Source: an uncultured Bacilli bacterium (GTDB lineage: Bacteria > Bacillota_I > Bacilli_A > RF39 > UBA660). Taken from it: DNA of 20,746 nucleotides. Positions 1-7,364 of this stretch are shown one piece after another. Below the pieces are notes generated by a model. That model had not been told where the DNA came from, ran no database searches, and saw nothing but the letters and a program-made list of their open reading frames with translations. The position numbers and the translations under genes were made by a program. The first letter of the stretch is position 1. Each line of letters opens with the position of its first letter. The stretch covers positions 1-20,746 of the forward strand of contig CAKPHZ010000023.1 of the NCBI GenBank assembly GCA_934162265.1. The letters run 5' to 3'.

Positions 1-76
1 CGGACTTGAACCGACACGAGGTTTGAATCTCGCAGGATTTTAAGTCCTGTGCGTCTACCTATTTCGCCACTCAGGC
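1..76 (-). tRNA. tRNA-Leu(UAA), 3' end cut by window edge
   Basis: Read on the minus strand, the gene opens with acceptor strand GCCTGAG and a D-arm ending in GGTAGACGC. The anticodon stem CAGGA/TCCTG encloses loop CTTAAAA, giving anticodon TAA. A long variable arm, typical of class II tRNAs, precedes the T-loop TTCAAGT. The window begins inside the 3' strand of the T-stem, so about 10 bases of T-stem and acceptor, plus any CCA, are missing. The isotype is clear from the anticodon together with the long variable arm. Confidence 0.94.
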
Positions 77-116
77 AACATATTAATAACATCTTTCTTT
101 TGCTGATGTCTAGTTC

Positions 117-145
117 ATTATATAACACTTTTCTAAGTTTGACAA
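117..145 (-). promoter_or_regulatory. Promoter of tRNA-Leu(UAA)
   Basis: Minus-strand TTGTCA (140-145) is separated by 17 bp from TATAAT (117-122). This sigma-A-type promoter would start transcription near 110, about 34 bases before the mature tRNA. Confidence 0.75.
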
Positions 146-220
146 GACTTTTTATTAGAAAAAATGAATTTTTTTGTTTTTTATGCTATTTTAGAAATAA
201 ATATTGGATAATTTTCTTTT

Positions 221-1000
221 TTAGATATCAATACTACCTGATAAGGTATCTTGTTTTTTAAACTTTATTGTACTATTATCTTGAATATTAGTTAAATTTA
301 ATTTCTCTCCATCCATACTTATTTGTCCATAAAGATAGATAGGTGTTGTAGTTGTATTAGAAGTTAAAATAATTAAGTATGTATATTGGATTTGTTCACT
401 ACTACTTTGATTATTTTCTTCTTTATAGAATTTATATTGTGGTAAGTATTGCTCAATATATTGTATTGCTTCTTCTCCATTATAAGTTTCATAATTTCCA
501 TAAAGTAATTGATCAGTATTATTTGTTTTTTTATTCCACTCAAATGTACCATCTTTTTTTAAGAATAAGATACTACTATCACTTCCCAACCACTTATATC
601 CAGATAATTCTGGTTCTGTTATTTGCTGAGTATCATTATTATAATTATTAGAGTCAATACTATTTATTAATTCTTTTGCAAGTGGTTCCACAAATAAAGT
701 AGATATAAAAAGAAATATTGTAATAATTATACTAAATATTCCTAAAATTACGCCAAGTGTTTCTAATTTATTATGTGTTTTTGATTTAATAGCAAGAAAA
801 ATACTGGTTATTGCTAAAGGAATAGATATTTCAGGAATTGGAATACAAATTAGCGAGAAAATCCCTAATATAAGTGGAAAATTTGGGGAGATATTTTTAT
901 CAGTTTTATTTTTTAAAGTATTATATTCTATTTTCTTTCCACATTTAGTACAATAATGATTATTTGAATCTATTTTCTTTCCACAATTGGTACAATACAT
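221..1000 (-). CDS. Zinc-ribbon membrane protein with C-terminal extracytoplasmic domain
   Basis: A 259-residue protein of unknown function. It begins with a zinc ribbon, CTNCG at residues 3-7 and CTKCG at about 18-22, the two CxxC knuckles expected to hold one zinc ion. Two hydrophobic segments follow at about 42-72 and 79-104, in an arrangement like DUF4190-type zinc-ribbon membrane proteins. A polar Asn/Thr/Gln-rich domain of about 150 residues then probably lies outside the cell. I start it at the second in-frame ATG (1000) because AAGGA lies 6 bases upstream. The ATG at 1021 has no such site and would add seven residues ahead of the zinc ribbon. It is the last gene of a three-gene unit with the two genes at 1021-1844. 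No strong terminator follows. The function of the C-terminal domain is not recognisable by eye. Confidence 0.85.
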   Translation of the reverse strand: MYCTNCGKKIDSNNHYCTKCGKKIEYNTLKNKTDKNISPNFPLILGIFSLICIPIPEISIPLAITSIFLAIKSKTHNKLETLGVILGIFSIIITIFLFISTLFVEPLAKELINSIDSNNYNNDTQQITEPELSGYKWLGSDSSILFLKKDGTFEWNKKTNNTDQLLYGNYETYNGEEAIQYIEQYLPQYKFYKEENNQSSSEQIQYTYLIILTSNTTTTPIYLYGQISMDGEKLNLTNIQDNSTIKFKKQDTLSGSIDI

Positions 1001-1020
1001 ACTATTCCTTCTTTCTATCA

Positions 1021-1356
1021 TTATGCTTTTTTCTTTATTATATTTGTGCTAATAATGAGAATTATTCCTATAATTATACTAGTTAATGAATAATAAAGGC
1101 AATTTTTTAAGACATTATTTGTAATTATTTGAATTATTATTTTATAGTAAGAGATTAATACCATATCTAATCCTAAGTATAATAATATATCTAAGATTAA
1201 GGTAATAATTCCTGATATTAGAAAAGTTTTTCCAATAATTTTTAAGCAATATAAAATATTTTTATTGAGTAATAAAATTATCATGATGAATAATGCAATA
1301 AAAAGTAAACCTATAAAGTTATAACTTGGATTAAATATTTCTCTAAAATTTATCAT
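1021..1356 (-). CDS. Small multi-pass membrane protein of unknown function
   Basis: A 111-residue, very hydrophobic protein with about four predicted membrane segments near residues 12-31, 38-55, 55-71 and 87-106, ending in the basic tail KKKA. Its ATG overlaps the TGA of the upstream secreted-protein gene in an ATGA junction, so the two are probably translationally coupled. Its TAA overlaps an upstream ATG of the next gene as TAATG. No family is recognised. The tight coupling suggests it works with the predicted extracytoplasmic helical protein encoded just before it, perhaps as its membrane partner; that is inference. Confidence 0.8.
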   Translation of the reverse strand: MINFREIFNPSYNFIGLLFIALFIMIILLLNKNILYCLKIIGKTFLISGIITLILDILLYLGLDMVLISYYKIIIQIITNNVLKNCLYYSLTSIIIGIILIISTNIIKKKA

Positions 1357-1844
1357 TTTTGATAATCTCCTATATCTGTTTTATAAATGGTATCAATAAT
1401 ATAATCTGTATGGTTTTTGGTATAATTGATAACACTTTGTCGATCTTCTTCTGAAATATTGTAATTAATTTCTGATAATACTTTATCTATATTATTTTCT
1501 ACAATATCTATAATTTGTTTACTTGTATATTTATATTTTTCTTCTCCTGTTAAGTTATAGTCATAAATGCTATTTACAATATCTGTTAGAATATTATTTG
1601 CTGTTTCATTATTCATTATTTTTACTACTGTATCTTCATCTAAAGTAGTTAATCTTAAGATGGTATTAAATATTTCTGTTTTGTTCCCATTTTTATCATA
1701 AATAAAGCCAGTTAAAAGTGTTTTTTTAATACTTTCTTTTACTTTATTTTCTGTTATTGCATTAGAAAGTGATACATAGCCTATTTCTAATATAATAGAA
1801 AGTGATAAAAGTAGGCTAAGGATAACAGTGATTACTTTTTTCAT
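1353..1844 (-). CDS. Secreted or membrane-anchored helical protein, unknown function
   Basis: A 163-residue protein with a clear N-terminal signal or anchor: MKK followed by a hydrophobic stretch to about residue 24. The rest is polar, rich in Asn, Ile, Lys and Glu, and looks mostly helical, without cysteines. The start is well supported by AAGGA six to seven bases before the ATG. The 17 bases that include this site (1847-1863) recur exactly in front of the zinc-ribbon gene that ends this unit (1003-1019). It overlaps the following membrane-protein gene by four bases. I recognise no domain. Topology suggests it acts at the outer face of the membrane. Confidence 0.82.
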   Translation of the reverse strand: MKKVITVILSLLLSLSIILEIGYVSLSNAITENKVKESIKKTLLTGFIYDKNGNKTEIFNTILRLTTLDEDTVVKIMNNETANNILTDIVNSIYDYNLTGEEKYKYTSKQIIDIVENNIDKVLSEINYNISEEDRQSVINYTKNHTDYIIDTIYKTDIGDYQK

Positions 1845-1866
1845 CTTATTCCTTCTTTCTATCTAT

Positions 1867-1872
1867 ATTATA
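1867..1872 (-). promoter_or_regulatory. Probable -10 box for the 1844-221 operon
   Basis: Minus-strand TATAAT lies about 23 bases upstream of the ATG at 1844 and just downstream of the preceding terminator. No convincing -35 hexamer sits 16-18 bp upstream, so this is a moderate call. Confidence 0.4.
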
Positions 1873-1884
1873 ACTTATTTTGAG

Positions 1885-1925
1885 AAAAATACTTCATTTT
1901 TTCTTTCTTCTTGACAAGTATTTTT
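1885..1925 (-). terminator. Terminator after the CmpB-family gene
   Basis: Minus-strand inverted repeat AAAAATACTT ... AAGTATTTTT, a 10-bp stem with a loop of about 21 bases, begins five bases after the stop codon at 1930. The stem ends in a T run. Closely related stems occur at 9418-9475 and 11137-11191. Confidence 0.6.
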
Positions 1926-1929
1926 CTTA

Positions 1930-2568
1930 TTAATGGAATTTTACATAGGCTATGCCTAATTCTTTATAAATTTTAGAGGCTCTTTTTAAATGTAAAATTC
2001 TTGCGAATATTAAGTTATAAAATTCATCAAATAAGATGATAGAGCATAAGGTAAAACTTATTAATAAAAATGTTTTTTTATCTATTTTTTTTGCTAAGAA
2101 ATAACAGAATGGGATTACACCATAAATTAATAATAGACTAGATAGTCCAAAGAAGGTTACACTTCTTAAACAGATAAATCCTTGAATATTTCCGAAATTT
2201 AATATCTCTTGATTATAATCCCAACAACGCATTCCTGATCCTATAATATACATTCCTAGCCCTGATATGTATTCTAAAATTCCACATAAAAAGAAACTTA
2301 TTAAAAAGATTTTCCATGGTTGCTTTCGATAGCGATAAGTAAAAAAATAAATTAATAATGAACCTGTTGCATAAATATTTATCCAAGGTAAGAAATTACT
2401 TCCTCGCCAATAAAATTGTTTCATTCCTCCATTAAAATAATAAAATATATATTCATATAGAAAGCCAAATATTCCTGTTATTACAATAATTAAAGCTAAA
2501 ATAGCTAACATGGTTACTTTATCAAATGAATAATTGTTTGTTATATATTTTTGATACTTCTCTTTCAT
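1930..2568 (-). CDS. CmpB-family (PF06541-like) multi-pass membrane protein
   Basis: A 212-residue integral membrane protein with about five hydrophobic segments. The order of conserved features matches the family annotated as putative ABC-transporter permease CmpB (PF06541): an early GFLYEYIFYY segment, then CGILEYISGLGMY, then CWDYNQEILNFGNIQGFIC leading to LRSVTFFGLSSLL. The family label is old and its true activity is unclear; no ATPase partner is encoded here. The start at the ATG of MKEKYQKY is preferred because AAAGGTG lies seven bases upstream. An in-frame TTG six codons earlier would place that site inside the gene. It is the last gene of the long cluster that includes the P-type ATPase, and a hairpin terminator follows it. 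Confidence 0.8.
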   Translation of the reverse strand: MKEKYQKYITNNYSFDKVTMLAILALIIVITGIFGFLYEYIFYYFNGGMKQFYWRGSNFLPWINIYATGSLLIYFFTYRYRKQPWKIFLISFFLCGILEYISGLGMYIIGSGMRCWDYNQEILNFGNIQGFICLRSVTFFGLSSLLLIYGVIPFCYFLAKKIDKKTFLLISFTLCSIILFDEFYNLIFARILHLKRASKIYKELGIAYVKFH

Positions 2569-2592
2569 TTTACTACACCTTTGCAAGTTTTT

Positions 2593-2979
2593 TTATTTTT
2601 TTATATTTGTATTATATTTAATTGAATCACTAATATGATTATCTTTGTCCTTTAACCAAATAAAATAAGTTTTTCCCTCATATACAGAAAAGTTTACATC
2701 ACCATTTTTAACTTCTTTCCAACATAATGATGATGTTGTTGGAGTAGATTTAGTTTGTTTTACACAAACCATAACGTCATTATCTGTATATAGTTTTAAT
2801 ACACCTTTTGAAAACTCTATTTCTTTAATAGTAGCATTTATTTTATTATCATCTTTTGAAAAATAACTATCACTAGAATTTTTAGCTAATAGATTAAAAG
2901 TACTAATATAGGTAAAAAGTATTACTATGATTAATCCTGTTACAATAATGAATGTTTCCCCTTTCATATTATTATTCAT
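2593..2979 (-). CDS. Small membrane-anchored Ig-like protein
   Basis: A 128-residue protein with an N-terminal hydrophobic anchor (about residues 9-32) and an extracytoplasmic domain of about 90 residues. The domain ends in a strand pattern, YEGKTYFIWLKDKDNHIS, that resembles the last strands of bacterial Ig-like repeats in surface proteins. Cys72 and Cys86 could form a disulfide across the sheet. The start at 2979 is chosen because AAGGAGG lies six bases upstream. The ATG overlaps the stop of the P-type ATPase gene by eight bases (ATGAATAA), so the two are probably translated together. A longer start at 3015 would extend far into the ATPase gene and lacks such a site. A role as an accessory to the ATPase is possible, but only gene order supports it. 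Confidence 0.75.
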   Translation of the reverse strand: MNNNMKGETFIIVTGLIIVILFTYISTFNLLAKNSSDSYFSKDDNKINATIKEIEFSKGVLKLYTDNDVMVCVKQTKSTPTTSSLCWKEVKNGDVNFSVYEGKTYFIWLKDKDNHISDSIKYNTNIKK

Positions 2980-5587
2980 GACTTTCCTCCTTATAATCTT
3001 TAAATAATTTGACATAAATAGGTTTAATGAATTCTCCTATTATAAACATTAAAGAACAAACTACTAAAGTTAATATTATATATTGTATTGGAATATTTTT
3101 TACAATAAAGTATTTTGATAATCCTGTTGTTAAAATGATGATTTGTAAAATAATAATACAGAAATTTCCTATATTTAATTTTTTATTATTCAATATATCT
3201 TTATTTAGTACTGATTTTTTTAGATTTTTGCAAGAAAATGAAAATAATATTTCATGTAAAATTAAATAAATAAACATTAATGAACTAGCTATTTCTAAAT
3301 CCGTATGATGAGCACAGAATAAAAATAATATTATCATAACAATTGATTTTGCTATTGCACTAATAAATATTTTTGCGGATAAAAATGGGGTGAAAAAACT
3401 TGCATTATAATGATTTGCTTTTGTATCTTCCATAATATCATCTGTTGCTTTTTCAAAAGCTAACATAATTGCTGGAATAGAATCAGTTACTAAATTTATC
3501 CACAATAATTGTAGGGTTGAAAACATTTCCATATTAAGTAACATAGACATAAATACAAGAATGACTTCTATGATATTTCCTGCTAAAAGATATAAAATAA
3601 TTTTTTTAATATTTGCAGTTATTCTTCTTCCCTCTTCTACTCCTGTTACAATTGTTGAAAAACTATCATCTACTAAAATACAGTCTGCTACTTTTTTTAC
3701 AACTTCTGTACCAGTTATTCCCATTCCTATTCCAATATCTGCCTTTTGAATTGCTGGAGCATCATTTACTCCATCTCCTGTCATAGCAACTACCAATCCT
3801 TTTGATTGTAATGCTTCTACGATTCGAAGTTTTGTATTTGGACTAATTCTGGCATAAACTTGATAATATTCGACAGCTTTTACTAATTCATCATCTGTCA
3901 TTTTATCAATATCTTTTCCTTCTATTGCTTTATCTTTAACATCAATAATTCCTACACTTTCAGCAATAGCTTCTGCTGTGTTAATAGAATCCCCTGTAAT
4001 CATAATTGGTTTAATTCCTGACTTTAAACAAGTTTTAATTGCATATGGAACAGATTCTCTTGGTGGATCCATCATCCCAATTAATCCAATAAATATCATG
4101 TTTTCTTCTGCATTTTCTAATTTTTCTTGTTTATATGCAAATCCTAATAATCGTAATGATTTAGATGACTCTTCTTTTTCAATTTCAAGTAATCGATTTT
4201 TTTCTTCATCCGTCAAATTAATGATTTGTCCATCTTTTAAATAAGAATTACTATGATCAAGAATTGAATCTAAACTTCCTTTTGTAAAAGAATACTTTTG
4301 ATTATCGATTTCTACAATCACACTCATTAATTTTCTATCTGAATCAAAAGGAATTTCTTTAATTCTTTGATAAGAAGGAATATTAAAATTAAGGTCAGAT
4401 AAGTATTTTACTAATGCTACTTCAGTTTCATCACCAATGTATCCTTTTTCTTCTTTTACTACATTATGACACATACTAGCACAGGTAAGTAGCATATCTT
4501 CATTTATAATCTTATCTGTTTCTTGATATAATTTATCATTTACATAAATTGATTTTACTAACATCTTATTTTGCGTAATTGTTCCTGTTTTGTCTGAACA
4601 AATAACATCTGTTGACCCTAATGTTTCTACCGAAGACATTTTTCTGATAATGACATTTTTTCTTGCCATTTCAGTCATTCCGACAGAAAGAATAATTGTA
4701 ATTACTGATGATAATCCTTCTGGAATTGCCGCTACAGCTAAAGAAATTGATAACATTAAAATATCAAAAAAATCATTTTTCATTAATAATCCAATTATCA
4801 TCATAAGAATAATTATAGCAAAAATAATATAAGTAAGTATTTTACTAATTTGATTCACTTTTTTTTGCAATGGTGTAATATCTGCTTTTTTATTTAACAA
4901 GCTATTGGCTATTTTTCCTAATTCTGTTTCCATTCCTGTATGGCAAGCCATAACAAAGGCATGTCCATTTATGACATTACATCCTGCAAAGACCATATTT
5001 TTTCGTTCGTATAACTCTTTGGTCGTTTGAATATCTTTATTATCTTTTTTTACCCCTTTGGATTCTCCAGTTAAAGTCGATTCATTCACAATTAAAGCAT
5101 CACTTGAAATTATTCTTGCATCAGCTGAAATATAATCTCCTGCTTCTAACTCAATGATATCACCTGGGACTACATTTTTTACATCAATAGATTCTTTTTT
5201 TCCATTTCGAATAACATAAGTATTCGTAACAAACATTTTATTTAATTCTTCAATAGCAACATCTGCTTTTTTTTCTTGGATAAAAGAAAGAATAGCATTT
5301 ATTATAACAATGATAATGATAATAATAGAATCAATAAATGATTCATTACGAATATAAGATATTATTGCTGAAAAAATAGAAGCACAAATTAATAAAATAA
5401 TCATCAAATCATTAAATTGACTAAAAAATAGAACGATATTGGATTTCTTTTTTGCCTCTTGTAATTTATTTTCTCCATACATTGCTAATCTTTTTGCAAC
5501 CTCATCTTCAGTTAAACCATTAATACTAGTTTTGAATTGTTGATATAACTCTTCTACTGATTCATTGTAAATATTTTTATTATTCAT
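2972..5587 (-). CDS. P-type Ca2+-transporting ATPase (P2A, SERCA-like)
   Basis: This 871-residue pump is expected to move Ca2+ across the plasma membrane at the cost of ATP. Domain order is complete: N-terminal cation-ATPase region, actuator motif LTGES (172-176), TM4 with IPEGL (288-292), phosphorylation site DKTGT with Asp332, nucleotide-binding KGS (436-438), TGD (531-533), the hinge TGDGVNDAP (603-611) and a C-terminal membrane domain. Residues matching SERCA calcium ligands are present: Glu290 in TM4, Asn671 and Glu674 in TM5 (GNIIEV), Asn698 and Asp702 in TM6 (WINLVTDSIPA) and Glu779 in TM8. This favours Ca2+ over Na+, K+ or Mn2+, and perhaps two sites as in SERCA. One deviation is Ser after PEGL where SERCA has Pro. 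AAGGAG lies seven bases before the ATG. It follows the 59-residue zinc-ribbon gene by 14 bases. Confidence 0.95.
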   Translation of the reverse strand: MNNKNIYNESVEELYQQFKTSINGLTEDEVAKRLAMYGENKLQEAKKKSNIVLFFSQFNDLMIILLICASIFSAIISYIRNESFIDSIIIIIIVIINAILSFIQEKKADVAIEELNKMFVTNTYVIRNGKKESIDVKNVVPGDIIELEAGDYISADARIISSDALIVNESTLTGESKGVKKDNKDIQTTKELYERKNMVFAGCNVINGHAFVMACHTGMETELGKIANSLLNKKADITPLQKKVNQISKILTYIIFAIIILMMIIGLLMKNDFFDILMLSISLAVAAIPEGLSSVITIILSVGMTEMARKNVIIRKMSSVETLGSTDVICSDKTGTITQNKMLVKSIYVNDKLYQETDKIINEDMLLTCASMCHNVVKEEKGYIGDETEVALVKYLSDLNFNIPSYQRIKEIPFDSDRKLMSVIVEIDNQKYSFTKGSLDSILDHSNSYLKDGQIINLTDEEKNRLLEIEKEESSKSLRLLGFAYKQEKLENAEENMIFIGLIGMMDPPRESVPYAIKTCLKSGIKPIMITGDSINTAEAIAESVGIIDVKDKAIEGKDIDKMTDDELVKAVEYYQVYARISPNTKLRIVEALQSKGLVVAMTGDGVNDAPAIQKADIGIGMGITGTEVVKKVADCILVDDSFSTIVTGVEEGRRITANIKKIILYLLAGNIIEVILVFMSMLLNMEMFSTLQLLWINLVTDSIPAIMLAFEKATDDIMEDTKANHYNASFFTPFLSAKIFISAIAKSIVMIILFLFCAHHTDLEIASSLMFIYLILHEILFSFSCKNLKKSVLNKDILNNKKLNIGNFCIIILQIIILTTGLSKYFIVKNIPIQYIILTLVVCSLMFIIGEFIKPIYVKLFKDYKEESHE

Positions 5588-5601
5588 CTAAAATTCACTC
5601 C

Positions 5602-5781
5602 TTACTCTACAATATAAGACGCTATAAATAATAAAACAAAAAAGATAATTCCTATAATCATGAATATGGTAAATAAATTGCATAAGATTGTATAAAATTT
5701 ACTTTGAATTAAAATACCACAGTTTCTGCAATACTGATCATCATCTCGAATAATTGCATTACAATTCTTACACTTTTTCAT
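5602..5781 (-). CDS. 59-residue zinc-ribbon single-pass membrane protein
   Basis: A short reading frame filling most of the space between the metallopeptidase and the P-type ATPase. It starts MKKCKNCNAI and carries two CxxC knuckles (Cys4/Cys7 and Cys18/Cys21, in YCRNCG), so it should bind one zinc ion. A hydrophobic segment follows at about residues 30-56, ending in YIVE. AGGAA lies four to five bases before the ATG. The stop of the upstream gene is one base away, and the ATPase gene starts 14 bases downstream, so it sits inside the operon. The first 25 residues resemble the N-terminus of the metallopeptidase just upstream, as if both used the same zinc-ribbon-plus-anchor module. Function unknown. 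It is easily missed because of its size. Confidence 0.8.
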   Translation of the reverse strand: MKKCKNCNAIIRDDDQYCRNCGILIQSKFYTILCNLFTIFMIIGIIFFVLLFIASYIVE

Positions 5782-5782
5782 T

Positions 5783-6925
5783 TTATTCCTGCTTTCCTAG
5801 TTTTCTATTTATTAGCTTTACTACTTCTAAGCTTTCTTTATTCGCATTATTTTGATGAAGGAAGTAGTCGTGAATTGCTTCAGCAATAATTTCATCATAA
5901 ATCACTTCCCCATTTATATTCTTTTTTCCTGCATAATTGCTAATAGATTTTGCAAAATCTTCTATATTAATACTTTCTTGATAAAGACTATTGTAATTTG
6001 CTATTGAAGTTTCAATAATCATCTTAGCATAAGTTTGATCATTAATTTTTTGAATGATTTTGTCAATTTCTTGTTGATTTTCTTTTGTTTCAAAGAAAAT
6101 ATTATGAATTTGATTTTCTTTTAACAAACTAACAAAAGTAATATAATGTCCAAATTCATGGGCAATTAAAGATTCATAAGTTGCATCTTTGACATACCAA
6201 TCTTTTGAAATTCCTTTTTTTAGTATATTTTGATTTAAAAAATAATAACTATTTAAAAGAATTTGAGTTTTATTTACTTGATGATTTCCAGAATTAACAA
6301 ATGAATAAATTGGTTGAAAATAGGCTACATATTCTGTTTTATTTGGATCATTTGTCATGGAAATATTGGTTAAATATCCAGAAATTTCTGGAAATAAATG
6401 ATAAATTCCATCAATTACATTACTAATTTTTTTTGCCTCTTTTGAAGAAAGATCACAAAAATCCACACTAAATATTGAATATTTTCCTTGTAATTCCTCT
6501 TCTATTTTTGATAATTCTATTTGATTTTTGCATTGCCATTTTTGTTTTGAAAAGTCGCTAATGATTTTTTCTTTTGCTTCACTTTCTGTAAAAATATTTT
6601 CATTAAAATATTGATTATCTGTTTTTAAAATCGTAGTAGAGTATCCATATTGTTGATTGTTTATTTGTCTTTTGATATAAACAAAAGGTTTTAATATATC
6701 CTTCCCCCTATATACAGTCATTAATATAACCAATCCAGCAAAGATAGACATAATTAAAAATAAGCTTGCCAGTCTATTTCTTTGGTTTTCTACTTCTCCA
6801 TTTAGTATTTTTTTATCTTCTATCCTAGTTAAATAAGAATATCCCTTTGTTGTCCAATGTCCACATTTTGGACAAAAATTATCATCTTCTTCTATTTCAG
6901 AGTTACATACTAAACACCTTTTCAT
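5783..6925 (-). CDS. Membrane-anchored zinc metallopeptidase with N-terminal zinc ribbon
   Basis: A 380-residue protein. Residues 1-25 form a cytoplasmic zinc ribbon (Cys4, Cys7, Cys18, Cys21); residues 52-72 are one membrane segment; the remaining 300 residues should be outside the cell. There HEFGH (256-260) fits the HExxH zinc-protease motif, with His256 and His260 as ligands and Glu257 as the catalytic base. About 90 residues later DEIIAEAIHDYF supplies Glu349 as a plausible third ligand, giving a gluzincin-like layout similar to lethal-factor-type or phage-head-associated peptidases. The region between them has no recognisable motif. The start at 6925 is fixed by AAAGGAGAAAAG directly before the ATG; an ATG 13 codons upstream is weaker. 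It is in an operon after mscL and before the 59-residue zinc-ribbon gene. The substrate is unknown. Confidence 0.82.
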   Translation of the reverse strand: MKRCLVCNSEIEEDDNFCPKCGHWTTKGYSYLTRIEDKKILNGEVENQRNRLASLFLIMSIFAGLVILMTVYRGKDILKPFVYIKRQINNQQYGYSTTILKTDNQYFNENIFTESEAKEKIISDFSKQKWQCKNQIELSKIEEELQGKYSIFSVDFCDLSSKEAKKISNVIDGIYHLFPEISGYLTNISMTNDPNKTEYVAYFQPIYSFVNSGNHQVNKTQILLNSYYFLNQNILKKGISKDWYVKDATYESLIAHEFGHYITFVSLLKENQIHNIFFETKENQQEIDKIIQKINDQTYAKMIIETSIANYNSLYQESINIEDFAKSISNYAGKKNINGEVIYDEIIAEAIHDYFLHQNNANKESLEVVKLINRKLGKQE

Positions 6926-6973
6926 CTTTTCTCCTTTGAAATTGGTATTTTTTCTATTAATCAAAGAAAAAGT

Positions 6974-7351
6974 TTATGACTTCTTTTCTTCTTTTTTAAT
7001 AAAGATTCGATTCATAAACTTTACCATTAAGAAAACGATAAAAGCCATGATGATGAAGTTGATGACATCAGTTAAGAATGCTCCATATTTTAAATGAAAG
7101 TTTCCAATATTTAGGGCATAAGAATTGAAATCTACTTCAGTAAAGCAGCCTAAAATTGGGGAAATAATATTATCCGTTAAAGAGGTTACAATCTTTTGAA
7201 ATGAACTTCCAATAATTACTCCTACTGCTAAATCTAGAACATTGCCTCTAGCAATAAACTCTCTAAATTCATCAATAATTTTATGTTCTTTTACTTCTTT
7301 TTTTGCTTTTTCACTTACTTTTTTCATAGTATCTTTCATATTTTCTTTCAT
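6974..7351 (-). CDS. mscL: Large-conductance mechanosensitive channel MscL
   Basis: A 125-residue channel subunit that opens under high membrane tension to release solutes during osmotic downshock. The signature TM1 segment ARGNVLDLAVGVIIGSSFQ and the following DNIISPILG are present, then the periplasmic-type loop and TM2 (about residues 88-110, INFIIMAFIVFLMVKFM), ending in a basic tail. The N-terminus has about 25 extra charged residues (KDTMKKVSEKAKKEVKEHK) before the usual amphipathic start, somewhat longer than in most MscL proteins. GGAG lies eight to nine bases before the ATG and supports this start. It lies 13 bases after tkt and 48 before the metallopeptidase start, with no terminator between, so it is probably in the same transcript. 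Confidence 0.96.
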   Translation of the reverse strand: MKENMKDTMKKVSEKAKKEVKEHKIIDEFREFIARGNVLDLAVGVIIGSSFQKIVTSLTDNIISPILGCFTEVDFNSYALNIGNFHLKYGAFLTDVINFIIMAFIVFLMVKFMNRIFIKKEEKKS

Positions 7352-7364
7352 TGTTTTTTCTCCT

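Noticed and set aside
161..184. Terminator for the operon ending at 221
   Set aside because: The AAAAAA/TTTTTT pairing has no G-C pair and is indistinguishable from background in this AT-rich stretch.
49..261. Plus-strand open frame starting within the tRNA-Leu gene
   Set aside because: It begins inside a tRNA on the opposite strand, has AT-driven hydrophobic composition and no ribosome binding site.
3027..4832. Several plus-strand open frames opposite the P-type ATPase gene
   Set aside because: They are shadows of the strongly supported ATPase reading frame, with low-complexity Ile/Ser/Phe translations.
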